64,000 bases of DNA from an uncultured Collinsella sp. (GTDB lineage Bacteria > Actinomycetota > Coriobacteriia > Coriobacteriales > Coriobacteriaceae): NCBI GenBank assembly GCA_900757595.1, contig CAAEOL010000012.1, positions 1 to 64,000 on the forward strand, given 5' to 3'. How positions within the stretch are numbered: the stretch's first letter is position 1; each line of letters opens with the position of its first letter. This document shows, one piece after another, positions 41,063 through 51,944 of the stretch. The notes under the pieces were generated by a model. That model saw only the letters and a list, made by a program, of their open reading frames with translations, did not search any database and was not told the DNA's origin. Both the position numbers and the translations under genes were made by a program.

Positions 41063-41761
41063 CTACAGGTCGCGTGCTCGATAGACCTTGGTACTGATGG
41101 CGCAACTCAGTGCAAAGAGCACGAGGGCCAGTACGGCAATTCCTGCGCACAGGCAGCCGAGGACGGCGGGATCGGGATTTGCTCCGGCAATCGACATAAG
41201 CCAGTTGCTAATGGGGTTGGAGGAGCTCAGCGTGGCCATGGCAAAGCACCCGAGCAGGGCAAACAGGCCAACGGATAGGCGCAGCGCCTCCATGTGTCCA
41301 AGGCGAAAGAACAGCGGCTGCGCCAAAAACACCACCATGAGGGAGATGAGCATCGATGCTGCCGAGGCTATTGCGATCTCAAAGACCGTCTGTCCCGTCG
41401 AAGGAATGCCCGCGCTGTTGAAGAGCGGGATGGCGACGATACTCAAAAGCGTAGCTGCACATGCCATGGCGGCGGAGAAGACAATAACGCTCAGGTAGCG
41501 GGCACAAATAATGTCTTTGCGCGAGAAGGGCAGCGTTGCCCGATAACGCTCCCATCCGTTTTGATTGTCGAAGCCGGCCAGCGAGCTCATGACCATGATG
41601 GGTGACATGGCGCTGACCGCGCAGGCGCCGGCGCTCATGCCGGAATCGCCGTCCGATGCGTTGGCAAGGGTCAGCACGACGAATATGAACAAGCCGACAC
41701 CCGCAATGCTCGGGACAAGTGAGCGAACGATGGCGAGCTCGGACATAAAGGCGCGTTTCAT
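41063..41761 (-). CDS. ABC-2 type permease subunit
   Basis: 232 residues with about six hydrophobic segments and no soluble domain: near 14-34 (SIAGVGLFIFVVLTLANA), 47-62, 92-112, 127-150, 162-182 and 200-222. The pattern ENQNGWERYRATLPFSRKDI-like (DNQNGWERYRATLPFSRKDI) is typical of the ABC-2 family, where the element being regulated is often a peptide or toxin exporter. Its start overlaps the ATPase gene by 4 bases; the trio GntR-ATPase-permease forms one operon. Confidence 0.83.
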   Translation of the reverse strand: MKRAFMSELAIVRSLVPSIAGVGLFIFVVLTLANASDGDSGMSAGACAVSAMSPIMVMSSLAGFDNQNGWERYRATLPFSRKDIICARYLSVIVFSAAMACAATLLSIVAIPLFNSAGIPSTGQTVFEIAIASAASMLISLMVVFLAQPLFFRLGHMEALRLSVGLFALLGCFAMATLSSSNPISNWLMSIAGANPDPAVLGCLCAGIAVLALVLFALSCAISTKVYRARDL

Positions 41762-42639
41762 TTCGAAGCCCCTTTCAGCGTGAGGCGCAGATAGTCATCA
41801 ATGGTTGCCCGGTCGCAGGGAATCTCGGGAAAGGCCTCGAGCGCCTCGCGACGGTTGGGCACGAGCACGTCCACGCTATAGGCGTGGTGGGCGGCGCGAG
41901 CGCCTTCGACGCAAGCCATAAGCTCGGCGGCCTGTGCTTGGGTGCAGTGGGCGATGCCGGCGCGGTCGGTAATGTCCTCGCGCGGCAGGTCAAACACAAT
42001 CGAACCGTTATCGATGCAGATGACGCGGTCGGCGGCGCGATCGAGGTCGGACGTAATGTGGCTCGAGAGCAGCACACTGTGCTGGCCGTCGGCGACAAAG
42101 GCGAGCAGCTCATCGAGCAGCTCCTCGCGCGCCATGGGATCGAGGCCCGCAGTGGCTTCGTCCAAAACGAGCAGCTTGGCATTGTGGCTGAGCGCGCAGG
42201 CGAGCTGCAGCTTCATGCCCATGCCGCGGGAGAGGTCTTTTACCTTGGCTTTGGGATCAAGGCCAAATCGGTCGATAAATCTGGCGAATGTTTCGCGACT
42301 CCATGTGGGGTACGCCGGGCCTACGAGCGTCTCGATCTGGCCCACCTTGAGCGTGGAGGGGAAAGGACACGTGTCCAGGACAAGACCGACGCGGGAGCGC
42401 AGGTGACGCTGTGCCTCGCCGGGCGCGTTGGCGTCGCAGTGCTGTCCAAACAGATGCACCTCGCCGGCATCGAGCTTTATAAGCCCGAGCGCGGCGCGAA
42501 TGGTCGTTGTCTTGCCGGCGCCGTTTGCGCCCACAAAGCCGACAATCTGGCCGGGCTCCACGGTGAGTGTGACATCGCGTAGCGAAAAGCGGTCGCTTAC
42601 GCGGCGTGAAACGCCTTTGAGTTCTAGCAAGTTTTGCAT
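41758..42639 (-). CDS. ABC transporter ATP-binding protein
   Basis: 293 residues. Walker A GANGAGKTTTIR (about 38-49), signature LSRGMGMKLQLA, Walker B LLVLDEATAGLD and the switch His in LLSSHITSD. The C-terminal extension of about 70 residues is usual for ABC-2 exporters. The ATG at 42639 follows AGAAAGG; longer frames continue upstream through the GntR gene and are not real. It is coupled to the permease and follows the GntR gene by 23 bases. Confidence 0.92.
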   Translation of the reverse strand: MQNLLELKGVSRRVSDRFSLRDVTLTVEPGQIVGFVGANGAGKTTTIRAALGLIKLDAGEVHLFGQHCDANAPGEAQRHLRSRVGLVLDTCPFPSTLKVGQIETLVGPAYPTWSRETFARFIDRFGLDPKAKVKDLSRGMGMKLQLACALSHNAKLLVLDEATAGLDPMAREELLDELLAFVADGQHSVLLSSHITSDLDRAADRVICIDNGSIVFDLPREDITDRAGIAHCTQAQAAELMACVEGARAAHHAYSVDVLVPNRREALEAFPEIPCDRATIDDYLRLTLKGASK

Positions 42640-42662
42640 GGTATAGCCTTTCTTGCAGATGG

Positions 42663-43043
42663 CTACTGCATGGTCTCGGGGGCTACAAGGTCGAGCATTT
42701 CGTGCAATTTGTCGCGCGTGACGCCCAGGGTTTCGGCCTGCGTAGCGGCCTGCGCAAGCAACTCTTCGATATGGCAGAGCTGGTTTTCGCGCAAGAGTTC
42801 CTGGTTTCCCTCGGCGACAAAGCAGCCCTTGCCCTGCACGGTGCAGATAAAACCGAGTTGCTCCAGGTCGGCATAGGCGCGCTTGGTGGTGATGACGCTC
42901 ACGCCCAGGTCGCTCGCCAGCGCGCGGATACTGGGGAGCTTGGCTCCCGCAGCGAGTGAGCCCGAAAGGATCTGGGCTTTGACCTGCGAGGTTATCTGCT
43001 CGTAGATGGGCTTGTCGCTCGAATTGGATAGGATGATGTCCAC
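42663..43043 (-). CDS. GntR/YtrA-family transcriptional regulator
   Basis: 126 residues. An N-terminal winged helix of the YtrA type (IYEQITSQVKAQILSGSLAA, then LPSIRALASDLGVSVITTKR) is followed by a short helical tail. YtrA-type repressors sit in front of ABC exporter genes and control them, exactly as here. The promoter region carries a TATATA-rich dyad that is a likely operator. Confidence 0.92.
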   Translation of the reverse strand: MDIILSNSSDKPIYEQITSQVKAQILSGSLAAGAKLPSIRALASDLGVSVITTKRAYADLEQLGFICTVQGKGCFVAEGNQELLRENQLCHIEELLAQAATQAETLGVTRDKLHEMLDLVAPETMQ

Positions 43044-43070
43044 AGCGGCTCCTTAGCTGTTGGGCTACAC

Positions 43071-43104
43071 GTGTATATAACCGGTAAGCACAGTATATAT
43101 ACAC
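43071..43104 (-). promoter_or_regulatory. Likely operator of the GntR/ABC operon
   Basis: GTGTATATA (43071-43079) and TATATACAC (43096-43104) form an exact inverted repeat with 16 bases between. The second arm lies within the perfect palindrome GTATATATAC (43093-43102). On the minus strand, TTATAT could be the -10. It lies 28 bases upstream of the GntR start. Confidence 0.6.
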
Positions 43105-43157
43105 TATGCACAGTTGCGCAAGAGGGAAATATGGGCTCGTCTGTCCCTCCGTTCGTT

Positions 43158-43376
43158 TATCTCGATCTGTAACATCTGAAGTCAATTTTGGCGGCTAGAT
43201 GTTACAGATCGAGACAGCCTCGATCTTCCTGCTGGTTTATCTCAATCTGTAACACTTAGGCCTGATTTTGATGGCTAGATGTTACAGATTGAGACATTGG
43301 CTGCCCGCCTGCCAGTTTGTCTCGATCTGTAACAGGTAGGGGCTCAAAACCCGTCTTACTGTTACAGATCGAGACA
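43158..43376. repeat. Three tandem hairpins upstream of prfC
   Basis: Three palindromes follow one another at 43160-43214, 43240-43297 and 43318-43376. Each has arms TCTC(G/A)ATCTGTAACA and TGTTACAGAT(C/T)GAGA. The loops differ (for example CTGAAGTCAATTTTGGCGGC against GGTAGGGGCTCAAAACCC). Period is close to 80 bases. The base pairs covary: the middle copy has A and T where the others have G and C. The remaining bases of the gap 43044-43512 show a TACAAT -10 box near 43459 and nothing else clear. Confidence 0.85.
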
Positions 43377-43512
43377 ATCCTTGAGGCGGCTGCCCGCTAC
43401 AGAGCGAGCTCAGCTGATGAATTTGTCCTGATAGGTGCCCTATGGCGGGATTTCGCGGCTACAATGGTGCGGTTACAACGACGTAATGCACTCAATGCAA
43501 GAAAGGATCCGC

Positions 43513-45126
<1,614 letters not shown>

Positions 45127-45282
45127 CGCACCGGGGCGGTGATCCTGTGGGGCCGCCGCGCCGTTTGCTTGCCTGCCGCCGCGTGAGCGGCTATCATACC
45201 CACCGTCGCCTCAAGACCGTGGCGGCCGAGCAGTTCGGGTCCGATATCCTGCTCGTTAAACCTAAAACCAAAGGAGTACATA

Positions 45283-46005
45283 ATGATCAAGAAGGTCATG
45301 GAGGACTACAAGGTCCTGTTGCGGAGCATTCCCGCGGCAACGGTTTCGCTGTTTATCGTGAGCGTTATCATGATGAACCTGCTGGCCAACAAAGAGCTCA
45401 TCAGCCTGCCGTATCTGGCACTCGATTGCGGCTTTGTGGTGAGCTGGGTTTCGTTTTTGTGCCAGGACATGATCTGCAAGCGCTTTGGCGCCAAGGCATC
45501 CATCAAAATCTCTATCCTCGCACTGCTGGTCAACCTGGCTGTGAGCCTGTGCTTTTGGGCATGCTCGCTCACGCCCGGCATGTGGGGCGCCTACTACGAC
45601 ACGGGTATGATCGAGGTCAACACCGCCCTTAACGCCACCATCGGCGGCACCTGGTACGTGGTGTTTGGATCTTCGCTCGCCATGCTCGTCTCTGCCGTCG
45701 TTAACTCCACGCTCAACCAGTCGCTCGGCCGTATGCTCAAAAAGAATAACTTTGCGAGCTTTGCCTTCCGCTCCTATGTGTCTACAGGCGTTGGCCAGTT
45801 TATCGACAACCTGGTCTTTGCCATTGTGGTGAGCCACACGTTCTTTGGTTGGACCTGGGTGCAGGTCCTTATGTGCTCGCTGACCGGCGCTGTTGCCGAG
45901 CTGCTGTGCGAGGTCTTCCTGAGCCCTGTGGGCTACAAGGTCGTGCGCGGCTGGGAGCGCGAGAATGTGGGCGCCGAGTATCTCGAGCGCCACGCAACCG
46001 CCTAA
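45283..46005 (+). CDS. VUT-family transporter (YhhQ-like queuosine-precursor uptake)
   Basis: 240 residues with about six hydrophobic helices: near 18-38, 43-63, 72-92, 118-138, 160-180 and 190-215. It shows the pattern of YhhQ proteins (NLLANKELI, DCGFVVSWVSFLCQDMICKR). Relatives import queuosine precursors such as preQ0 or preQ1. No preQ1 riboswitch was recognised in the 156-base leader. The following SDR gene starts 9 bases after its stop. Confidence 0.83.
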   Translation: MIKKVMEDYKVLLRSIPAATVSLFIVSVIMMNLLANKELISLPYLALDCGFVVSWVSFLCQDMICKRFGAKASIKISILALLVNLAVSLCFWACSLTPGMWGAYYDTGMIEVNTALNATIGGTWYVVFGSSLAMLVSAVVNSTLNQSLGRMLKKNNFASFAFRSYVSTGVGQFIDNLVFAIVVSHTFFGWTWVQVLMCSLTGAVAELLCEVFLSPVGYKVVRGWERENVGAEYLERHATA

Positions 46006-46014
46006 GGAGCAAAT

Positions 46015-46695
46015 ATGCGGGTTTTGATCACGGGCGCTTCGGGCGGCATTGGAGCCGCGTGCGTGCAGCGCTTTTTGGACGAGGGCCACGAGGTCGTGGG
46101 CTTTGATTTGCTGCCGGCAGCGATCGAGCACGAGCGCTATCGCCATCTGATCGTCGATGTCCGCGAGCCGGACTCGTTTCCAGGCGAGCTTGAACCCCAG
46201 GTGATCGTGAATGTTGCTGGTACGCAGGACTCGGCCGACGATATTGCCGCCAACCTGTGCGGCACCATCAACGTGACCGAGCGCTACGCCTTTGTGGGGG
46301 AGGGGCTTGCCGCCAAGCCGGCGCCGGCTATTACATCCGTGGTCAATGTGGGGTCGGCGAGCGGGCATACGGGATCGGAGTTTCCCGCCTATGCTGCCAG
46401 CAAGGGCGGCGTTATCGCCTACACCAAAAACCTTGCAAACCGCCTAGCACCGCAGGCCATCGCCAACAGTGTGGACCCGGGCGGCGTTATCACGCCGCTC
46501 AACCGTTGCGTGATGGAAGACGAGCACCTGTGGAACCAGATTATGGAGCTCACGCCGCTTAAACGCTGGGCCACCGCCCAAGAGATCGCCGAGTGGATCT
46601 ACTTTGTGGGCGTGACCAACCGGTTTATGACCGGGCAGAGCCTGCTGATCGATGGCGGCGAGGCCGGCCGCACCCAGTTTATCTGGCCCGAGTAG
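46015..46695 (+). CDS. SDR-family oxidoreductase
   Basis: 226 residues, classical short-chain dehydrogenase. The cofactor loop is TGASGGIGAA (about 5-14) with Asp31 in GFDLLPAA favouring NAD. The catalytic Ser lies in VGSASGHT and Tyr-Lys in YAASKGGV. The region after the first strands is short: about 20 residues fewer than a 245-residue SDR. The end ITPLNRCV and FMTGQSLLIDGGE are typical. It is coupled to the VUT transporter gene upstream; the substrate is unknown. Confidence 0.9.
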   Translation: MRVLITGASGGIGAACVQRFLDEGHEVVGFDLLPAAIEHERYRHLIVDVREPDSFPGELEPQVIVNVAGTQDSADDIAANLCGTINVTERYAFVGEGLAAKPAPAITSVVNVGSASGHTGSEFPAYAASKGGVIAYTKNLANRLAPQAIANSVDPGGVITPLNRCVMEDEHLWNQIMELTPLKRWATAQEIAEWIYFVGVTNRFMTGQSLLIDGGEAGRTQFIWPE

Positions 46696-46732
46696 AAAAC
46701 GCGCCCGATGGAAATCCGTCGGGCGCGTTTTT
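46696..46732. terminator. Bidirectional terminator
   Basis: AAAACGCGCCCGA pairs with TCGGGCGCGTTTTT. It ends both the SDR gene and the convergent ung gene. Confidence 0.92.
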
Positions 46733-46745
46733 GATGTATTGATTT

Positions 46746-47471
46746 TTAGCCGAGGCAAGTCCAGTTGACGGGGGTCGAGCCGTGCTGTTCGAGTAGCCGA
46801 TTGGCTGCCGAGAAGGTGCGTGACCCTATAAAAGCGGGGAGTTCTGCCGTGGCGCGGTTGGCCGAAAGCGGCGAGGGGTGCGTGGAGGCAAGGCAGAACT
46901 TGCCGGTTGCCTTGCCCGCGCCGGTCGCGGCGAGCTTGCCCTCGACCATCTGCTGGGCAAAGCGGCCCCATGCCAAAAAGACGACCGGCTGGGGCAGCTG
47001 GCAGCAACGTTCGATAACGTAGTCGGTGAGCGTGCTCCAGCCCAGCTTGGCGTGTGAGTTCGCGGCATGCTCGCGCACGGTGAGCGTGGTGTTGAGAAGC
47101 AGGACGCCCTGTTGTGCCCATGGGGTTAGGTCTCCCGTGGCGGGAATGGGGCAGCCTAGATCGGCATTGAGCTCCTTGTAAATGTTGCGCAGGCTCGGCG
47201 GCAACTTGGTTTGCGTCGCGGGGACCGAGAACGACAGCCCCATGGCCTGGTTGGGCCCGTGATAGGGGTCTTGACCCAAGATGACAACCTTGACCTGGTC
47301 GGCCGGCGTGTAGGCGAGGGCATTGAGGATGTCGTCTTGTGCCGGGTAGATGGTCTGCTCGGCACGCAGAAGGGCGATGCGCTCGAGCAGCTGGTTCGTA
47401 GTGTCACGTACCGGCTGCGGCGCATCGCCCAACCAAGTTGCTATGTTGCGGTCGCGAGTTGCAGCGTCCAT
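46746..47471 (-). CDS. ung: Uracil-DNA glycosylase (family 1)
   Basis: 241 residues. It removes uracil from DNA to start base-excision repair. The catalytic Asp is in VVILGQDPYHGPNQAMGLS and the Leu-loop is HPSPLSANRA. GVLLLNTTLTV and VFLAWGRFAQ match the family. The length is normal. ATG at 47471. It lies head-on to the SDR gene and ends at a shared terminator. Confidence 0.96.
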   Translation of the reverse strand: MDAATRDRNIATWLGDAPQPVRDTTNQLLERIALLRAEQTIYPAQDDILNALAYTPADQVKVVILGQDPYHGPNQAMGLSFSVPATQTKLPPSLRNIYKELNADLGCPIPATGDLTPWAQQGVLLLNTTLTVREHAANSHAKLGWSTLTDYVIERCCQLPQPVVFLAWGRFAQQMVEGKLAATGAGKATGKFCLASTHPSPLSANRATAELPAFIGSRTFSAANRLLEQHGSTPVNWTCLG

Positions 47472-47557
47472 GGAACTCCTTTAGGGCAGATGCTTTGTCG
47501 GCATCTATTGTAAAGGCGTCGGAGACCTTTATGCCGCGGCTGTATGAGGAGTGGGGT

Positions 47558-48460
47558 CTACGAGACGTGCTCGGGCGCTGCCGCCATATGAGCATGCCCA
47601 TGTGCGCGGAGGCGCGGAAGCTCGACAGTTGCCACCATGACGCCGGTGAGGATGAGGGCGGCGCCAAGGAAGGCGATGGGGCTCAGGACCTCGCCGACCA
47701 GGAAAAACGAGAAGACGGCGGAGCAGACCGGCTCGAGCGAGAAGGCGAAGCCAGTGGTTTCGGCGGGTACGTGGGGCTGCACGAGCGTCTGGGTGATAAA
47801 GCCGTAGGCAGAGCAGATGAGTGCGAGCGCAACGATAACGACGATCTCGCTCGGCGTGCTGGGAAGCGTGAAGCCGCCAAAGGTAAATGCGGCGATACCC
47901 GAGAACAAGCCGCCGAAGCCCAGCTGCCAAACGCCCAGAGCCAGCGGATCGACTTCTTCGACAAAGCGCTTGGCGATGATAATGTGGCCGGCATAGATAA
48001 AGGCCGAGAGCAGCATGATGATCGCGCCGGGATTCAGGCTGGTAAAGTCGGCGCCCGAGAGCAGCAACATGCCGCAGGTGACGATGGCGGTGCCGATGAG
48101 CACCTTGCGCTCGGGGGCGCGACGCAGCAGGGCCGCGTTGGCAAACGGCACGATTACGACCGTCAGGCTCTGCAAAAAGCCGGCGGTGGAGGCGGAGGTG
48201 AGGCTGGAGCCCAGGCACATGCAGGTGATCTCGGTTGCCATGATGGCGCCGATGATGGCGGCGCGGACCATCAGGTCACGGTTGATGCGCACCGCGTGCT
48301 TGTGGAAGAGCAGCAGGCAGGCCGCAAAAGCGATGATGCAGCGCAGCGCGACGATGCTCGTGGCGTTCATGCTGTCCATGCCGATCTTCATGAGGGGGTA
48401 CGAAAAGCCCCATGCGACGGGAACGGAAAATGAGAGCGCGATTGCTTTTTTGCGATCCAT
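47558..48460 (-). CDS. EamA-family (DMT) transporter
   Basis: 300 residues with ten hydrophobic segments in two EamA repeats (about 8-140 and 150-285), for example ALSFSVPVAWGFSYPLMKIG and LEPVCSAVFSFFLVGEVLSP. Such carriers export or import amino acids and other metabolites; the substrate is not readable. It is divergent from the LysR gene at 48619, so that regulator may control it. Confidence 0.9.
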   Translation of the reverse strand: MDRKKAIALSFSVPVAWGFSYPLMKIGMDSMNATSIVALRCIIAFAACLLLFHKHAVRINRDLMVRAAIIGAIMATEITCMCLGSSLTSASTAGFLQSLTVVIVPFANAALLRRAPERKVLIGTAIVTCGMLLLSGADFTSLNPGAIIMLLSAFIYAGHIIIAKRFVEEVDPLALGVWQLGFGGLFSGIAAFTFGGFTLPSTPSEIVVIVALALICSAYGFITQTLVQPHVPAETTGFAFSLEPVCSAVFSFFLVGEVLSPIAFLGAALILTGVMVATVELPRLRAHGHAHMAAAPEHVS

Positions 48461-48618
48461 GGGACTCCTTTTGTTACAGAACGGTTTCGCAAAAAGGATT
48501 CTGCTCCCAGATATGGATGTAGTAAAGCGAATGTATCTTCAGTATGATTAAGAAATACTAATGTTGGAAGAAAAAGCCCTGGCAAAACGTTTTACGGCTA
48601 CATCGATGTGGAGGCACG

Positions 48619-49485
48619 ATGGCATCGCGGTATCAGATTGTATGTATGGTGGTCGATTGCGGCAGCCTGAAACGTGCCGCCGACGAGCTGGGCTATACGC
48701 AAAGCGCGGTGAGCCAGGCCGTCAAGGCGCTCGAGCGCGAGCTGGGCACCACGATTATCGAGCGTGGCAAGCAGGGCGTCTCACTGACGCGCGACGGCAA
48801 ACAGTATCTGCCGTATCTGCGCCAGATCGTTACGGCCGAGGCCGAGCTTGAGGGCAAGCGCCTGGAGTTGCTGGGGCTTTCGTCGACCGACATTCGCATT
48901 GCGACGTTTACCAACGTGAGTCGTACTGTGTTGCCGCGTGTGATCCGCGACTTTGGGGCCCTGCATCCGGGCGTGCGCTTTACCCTCAAGCAGGGCGATT
49001 ACACGCGCAATGCCCAGTGGGTGCACGATGGCATGGTTGACTTTTGCTTTACGGCACGCGGATTTACCACGGGGCTTCAGAAGCGCGTGGTCTATCACGA
49101 CGAGCTGGTGGCGCTGTTGCCAGCCGTCCATCCACTGGCGGCAAAGGAAAAGGTGACGCTTGCCGACCTGGCGTCCGAACCGTTTGTGCTGCTGGATGAG
49201 GGCGAACAGAGTCTGGTGCTCGATGCGTTTGCCGCGCACGGGCTATCGCCGCATGTGACGAGTGAGGTCACCGATGACTACACCATTATGGCGATGGTGG
49301 AGGAGGGCCTCGGTGTGAGCATGCTCTACCGCCGTACCGTCGAGGGCATGCGGGCCGATATTTGTGTGCGTCCCATCGTGCACGCTCCCTCACGCGATGT
49401 CGTGGCAGCCTGGCGCAGTTGGGATACCATGCCTATCGCTACGAGGCGCTTTATCGACTATATGAGCTCGCATATCGTCAATTAA
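48619..49485 (+). CDS. LysR-family transcriptional regulator
   Basis: 288 residues. An N-terminal winged helix-turn-helix (SLKRAADELGYTQSAVSQAV, about 15-35) and a C-terminal co-inducer domain (about 90-280). ATG at 48619. It is divergent from the EamA transporter gene, the classic arrangement for regulation of a metabolite exporter. A TA-rich stretch at 48540-48570 lies in the shared promoter. Confidence 0.94.
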   Translation: MASRYQIVCMVVDCGSLKRAADELGYTQSAVSQAVKALERELGTTIIERGKQGVSLTRDGKQYLPYLRQIVTAEAELEGKRLELLGLSSTDIRIATFTNVSRTVLPRVIRDFGALHPGVRFTLKQGDYTRNAQWVHDGMVDFCFTARGFTTGLQKRVVYHDELVALLPAVHPLAAKEKVTLADLASEPFVLLDEGEQSLVLDAFAAHGLSPHVTSEVTDDYTIMAMVEEGLGVSMLYRRTVEGMRADICVRPIVHAPSRDVVAAWRSWDTMPIATRRFIDYMSSHIVN

Positions 49486-49512
49486 TGACTGGCGTGGCGT
49501 TGAGCGCGGTGT

Positions 49513-50895
49513 TTAGCGGGCTGTCGCTTTGGCTTGGGTGGCGCGATAGGTGCGTGCCGGGTGGCAAAGTAGTACCGCCACGACCATAAAGAACGCCGTA
49601 GTGCCCAGGCTGATGGGGTAGACCATCATGATGTTCGCAAAAGTGCGGAAGTGCGGGAACACGCGGAACACCCAATAGAAGCGGATGCCGCAGACGCAGA
49701 TCATGGTGATGAGGGCGGGCGTGAGCGAGATGCCAAAGCCGCGCAGATAACCGGACATGTTTTCGTAGAACATGCTAAAGGCGTATGCCGGGAAGATCGA
49801 GCACACGCGGATATAGCCGATCGAGACGATGTTGGGATCGCTGTTGAACAGCGACAGGATCTCGCGCCCCAGGCCGACAATGACGACAATCGTGGTGAGC
49901 GCGACGATGCCGCCTTCGACCAGGCAGACCTTGAGCGTCTTGGTGCAGCGGTCAATCTGGCGGGCACCGTGGTTTTGTCCCACAAAGGTGGTGCACGCCT
50001 GGCTAAAGCTGTTGAGCAGGTTGTAGCACACGTACTCCAGGCTCATGGCGGCGCTCGATGCGGCCATGACCTCGGTGCCCAGACTGTTGATGGCAGACTG
50101 GATGATGATGTTGGCGATGGCAAAGACGGCGCTTTGGATGCCGGCGGGCAGGCCGATCTTGACGATGCGCTTGAGGGCGACGGGGTCTAAGCCTAAGTCG
50201 CGTGGGGTGACGCGGACGACGGAGTCGGTCTTGAGCAGGCGGATAAAGAGCGTGGCGGCGCTGACGGTGTAGGCGATGGCGGTGGCGATGGCGACGCCCG
50301 CGACGCCCCAGTGGAGTACGGGGACAAAGATGAGATCCAGGCCAATGTTGAGGACGGTGGACACGGCGAGCGCCTGCAGCGGCATGCGGGTGATGCCGAC
50401 GGAGCGGAAGATCGCGGCCTCAAAGTTGTAAAGCAAGATCGAGGGCATGCTGAGCAAAAAGACGCGCAGGTAGAGCGAAGCGAGCGGCATGGTTTCGGCG
50501 GGAACGTTGAGCGCGGCAAGCATGGGCTCGGCAAAGATCTCGCCCAGTGCGATGACGACAAAGCCCACGAGCGCCATCAAAATCGAGGTATGGACGGCGC
50601 GTTTGACCATGTTCTGATCGTTGCGGCCGATAGCGTTGGCAATGACCACGTTGGAGCCAAGCGACATGCCGATAAACAGGTTGAGCATAAGACTGGTAAG
50701 CGGAACATTGGAGCCGACCGCCGCCATGGCGAGGGTTCCCTGGTCGCCTGAGAAGTTACCGATGATGACCGTGGCGATGAGGTTCGATAGCTGCTCCAAG
50801 ATGCTCGTGGCGGCCACGGGGAAGGCGAACAGGGGAATATTGCGCCACAGTGAGCCGGTGGTCATGTCAATGTGCTTGGACGCGGTATCAGCCAT
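49513..50895 (-). CDS. MATE-family efflux transporter
   Basis: 460 residues with 12 membrane helices in two MatE repeats. N-terminal GSLWRNIPLFAFPVAATSI, then LIATVIIGNFSGDQGTLAM, and a middle AGIQSAVFAIANIIIQSAIN fit the family. It exports cationic compounds or drugs using Na+ or H+ gradients; the substrate is unknown. The downstream gene on the other strand (LysR) is convergent, with only 27 bases between stops. Confidence 0.92.
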   Translation of the reverse strand: MADTASKHIDMTTGSLWRNIPLFAFPVAATSILEQLSNLIATVIIGNFSGDQGTLAMAAVGSNVPLTSLMLNLFIGMSLGSNVVIANAIGRNDQNMVKRAVHTSILMALVGFVVIALGEIFAEPMLAALNVPAETMPLASLYLRVFLLSMPSILLYNFEAAIFRSVGITRMPLQALAVSTVLNIGLDLIFVPVLHWGVAGVAIATAIAYTVSAATLFIRLLKTDSVVRVTPRDLGLDPVALKRIVKIGLPAGIQSAVFAIANIIIQSAINSLGTEVMAASSAAMSLEYVCYNLLNSFSQACTTFVGQNHGARQIDRCTKTLKVCLVEGGIVALTTIVVIVGLGREILSLFNSDPNIVSIGYIRVCSIFPAYAFSMFYENMSGYLRGFGISLTPALITMICVCGIRFYWVFRVFPHFRTFANIMMVYPISLGTTAFFMVVAVLLCHPARTYRATQAKATAR

Positions 50896-50959
50896 ACGCT
50901 CTCAATCTCTAATATGCTCTTTCGTGCTTATTTGCGCAGATGATGATACTCCTAATCGA

Positions 50960-51017
50960 CTAGTCATTGGGGACGTTCTTGAATGACTAGTCGTTTAAGA
51001 ACGTCCCCAATGACTAG
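50960..51017. repeat. Class B palindrome, intact copy
   Basis: CTAGTCATTGGGGACGTTCT with mirror arm AAGAACGTCCCCAATGACTA; both arms about 28 bp. It lies in the divergent gap between the MATE and RlmA genes. Confidence 0.85.
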
Positions 51018-51073
51018 GTGGGGAAGGCGTGCGACAATGGTGGGCGTTGTGTAGTCCGCGCTAAGGAGTTGCC

Positions 51074-51889
51074 ATGTTGTTGTGTCCCGTTTGCCATGAA
51101 CCGTTGGTGGACGATGAGCGCGGTGCTGCATGCGCGGGCGGGCACCGGTTTGACCGTGCGCGCGAGGGCTATCTATATCTGCTGCGCTCGTCCAAGAGCG
51201 GTGACTCCATGGGTGATCCCAAGTCGCAGGCGCGCAGCCGTCGTGACTTTCTGAACCGTGGATACTATGCGCCGTTGCGCGATGCGATGGTCGAGCTGGT
51301 GCGCGAGCGGGTGTTCGGGCGCGCTGCGTCTGCGAACGGCCCCATGACCTTGCTCGATATTTGCTGCGGCGAGGGCTACTACACCAGCGCCATGGGTGCG
51401 GTGCCGGGCGTGGATGCTTATGGCTTTGACCTGGGTAAAGAGATGGTGCGCCTGGCCGCCAAGCGCGGCGATGCGACCTACTTCGTGGCCAACATGAAGG
51501 ATATCCCTGTGGCCGATGGCGCCTTCGATATGGTGACCGAGCTCTTTGCCCCCTTTAACGAGCGCGAGTTTGCCCGCGTGCTGGCACCCGAGGGCTCGCT
51601 CTACACCGTGGTGCCGGGTGCCCGTCATCTGTTTGGGCTCAAGGAGGTGCTCTACGACACGCCATATCTCAATGACGAGAAGCTGCCGCAGACGACCGAG
51701 CTCGAGTTGGTCGGAACGCAGCGGGTGTCTGCGAACATTACGCTCCAGACCCAGGCTGACATCGAGGCGGTGTTCCAGATGACGCCGTACTACTACCGCA
51801 CGCGCCCCGCCGACAAAGAGCGCCTGGCAAACCTGGACACCCTTCAAACCGACATCGACTTCATCATCGCCGAGTACCGCCACAGCTAA
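51074..51889 (+). CDS. rlmA: RlmA-type 23S rRNA (guanine-N1)-methyltransferase
   Basis: 271 residues. The N-terminal zinc site is CPVCHEPL with CAGGHRFD; then REGYLYLL and the GDPKSQARSRRDFLNRGYYA region typical of RlmA. The SAM-binding loop LLDICCGEGYYT (about 92-103) follows. It methylates G745 or G748 of 23S rRNA hairpin 35; which one cannot be told. Some RlmA-II members confer tylosin resistance. The ATG follows AAGGAG. Confidence 0.87.
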   Translation: MLLCPVCHEPLVDDERGAACAGGHRFDRAREGYLYLLRSSKSGDSMGDPKSQARSRRDFLNRGYYAPLRDAMVELVRERVFGRAASANGPMTLLDICCGEGYYTSAMGAVPGVDAYGFDLGKEMVRLAAKRGDATYFVANMKDIPVADGAFDMVTELFAPFNEREFARVLAPEGSLYTVVPGARHLFGLKEVLYDTPYLNDEKLPQTTELELVGTQRVSANITLQTQADIEAVFQMTPYYYRTRPADKERLANLDTLQTDIDFIIAEYRHS

Positions 51890-51892
51890 CAA

Positions 51893-51928
51893 CCTGCCAA
51901 AAAGGGACAGGTTTATTTTGGCAGGGTT
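51893..51928. repeat. Palindrome just after the rlmA stop
   Basis: ACCTGCCAAAA pairs with TTTTGGCAGGGT around AGGGACAGGTTTA. It shares the AAAGGGACAG core of class A. It begins 4 bases after the stop codon. Confidence 0.7.
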
Positions 51929-51944
51929 TATCTGGGCAAACGTA

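Noticed and set aside
43158..43376. CRISPR array
   Set aside because: Only three units, each an inverted repeat with a different-length loop, about 80-base period and no cas gene; a hairpin array fits better.
45127..45282. preQ1 riboswitch before the YhhQ-like gene
   Set aside because: The leader has G+C hairpins but not the short H-type pseudoknot with A-rich tail.
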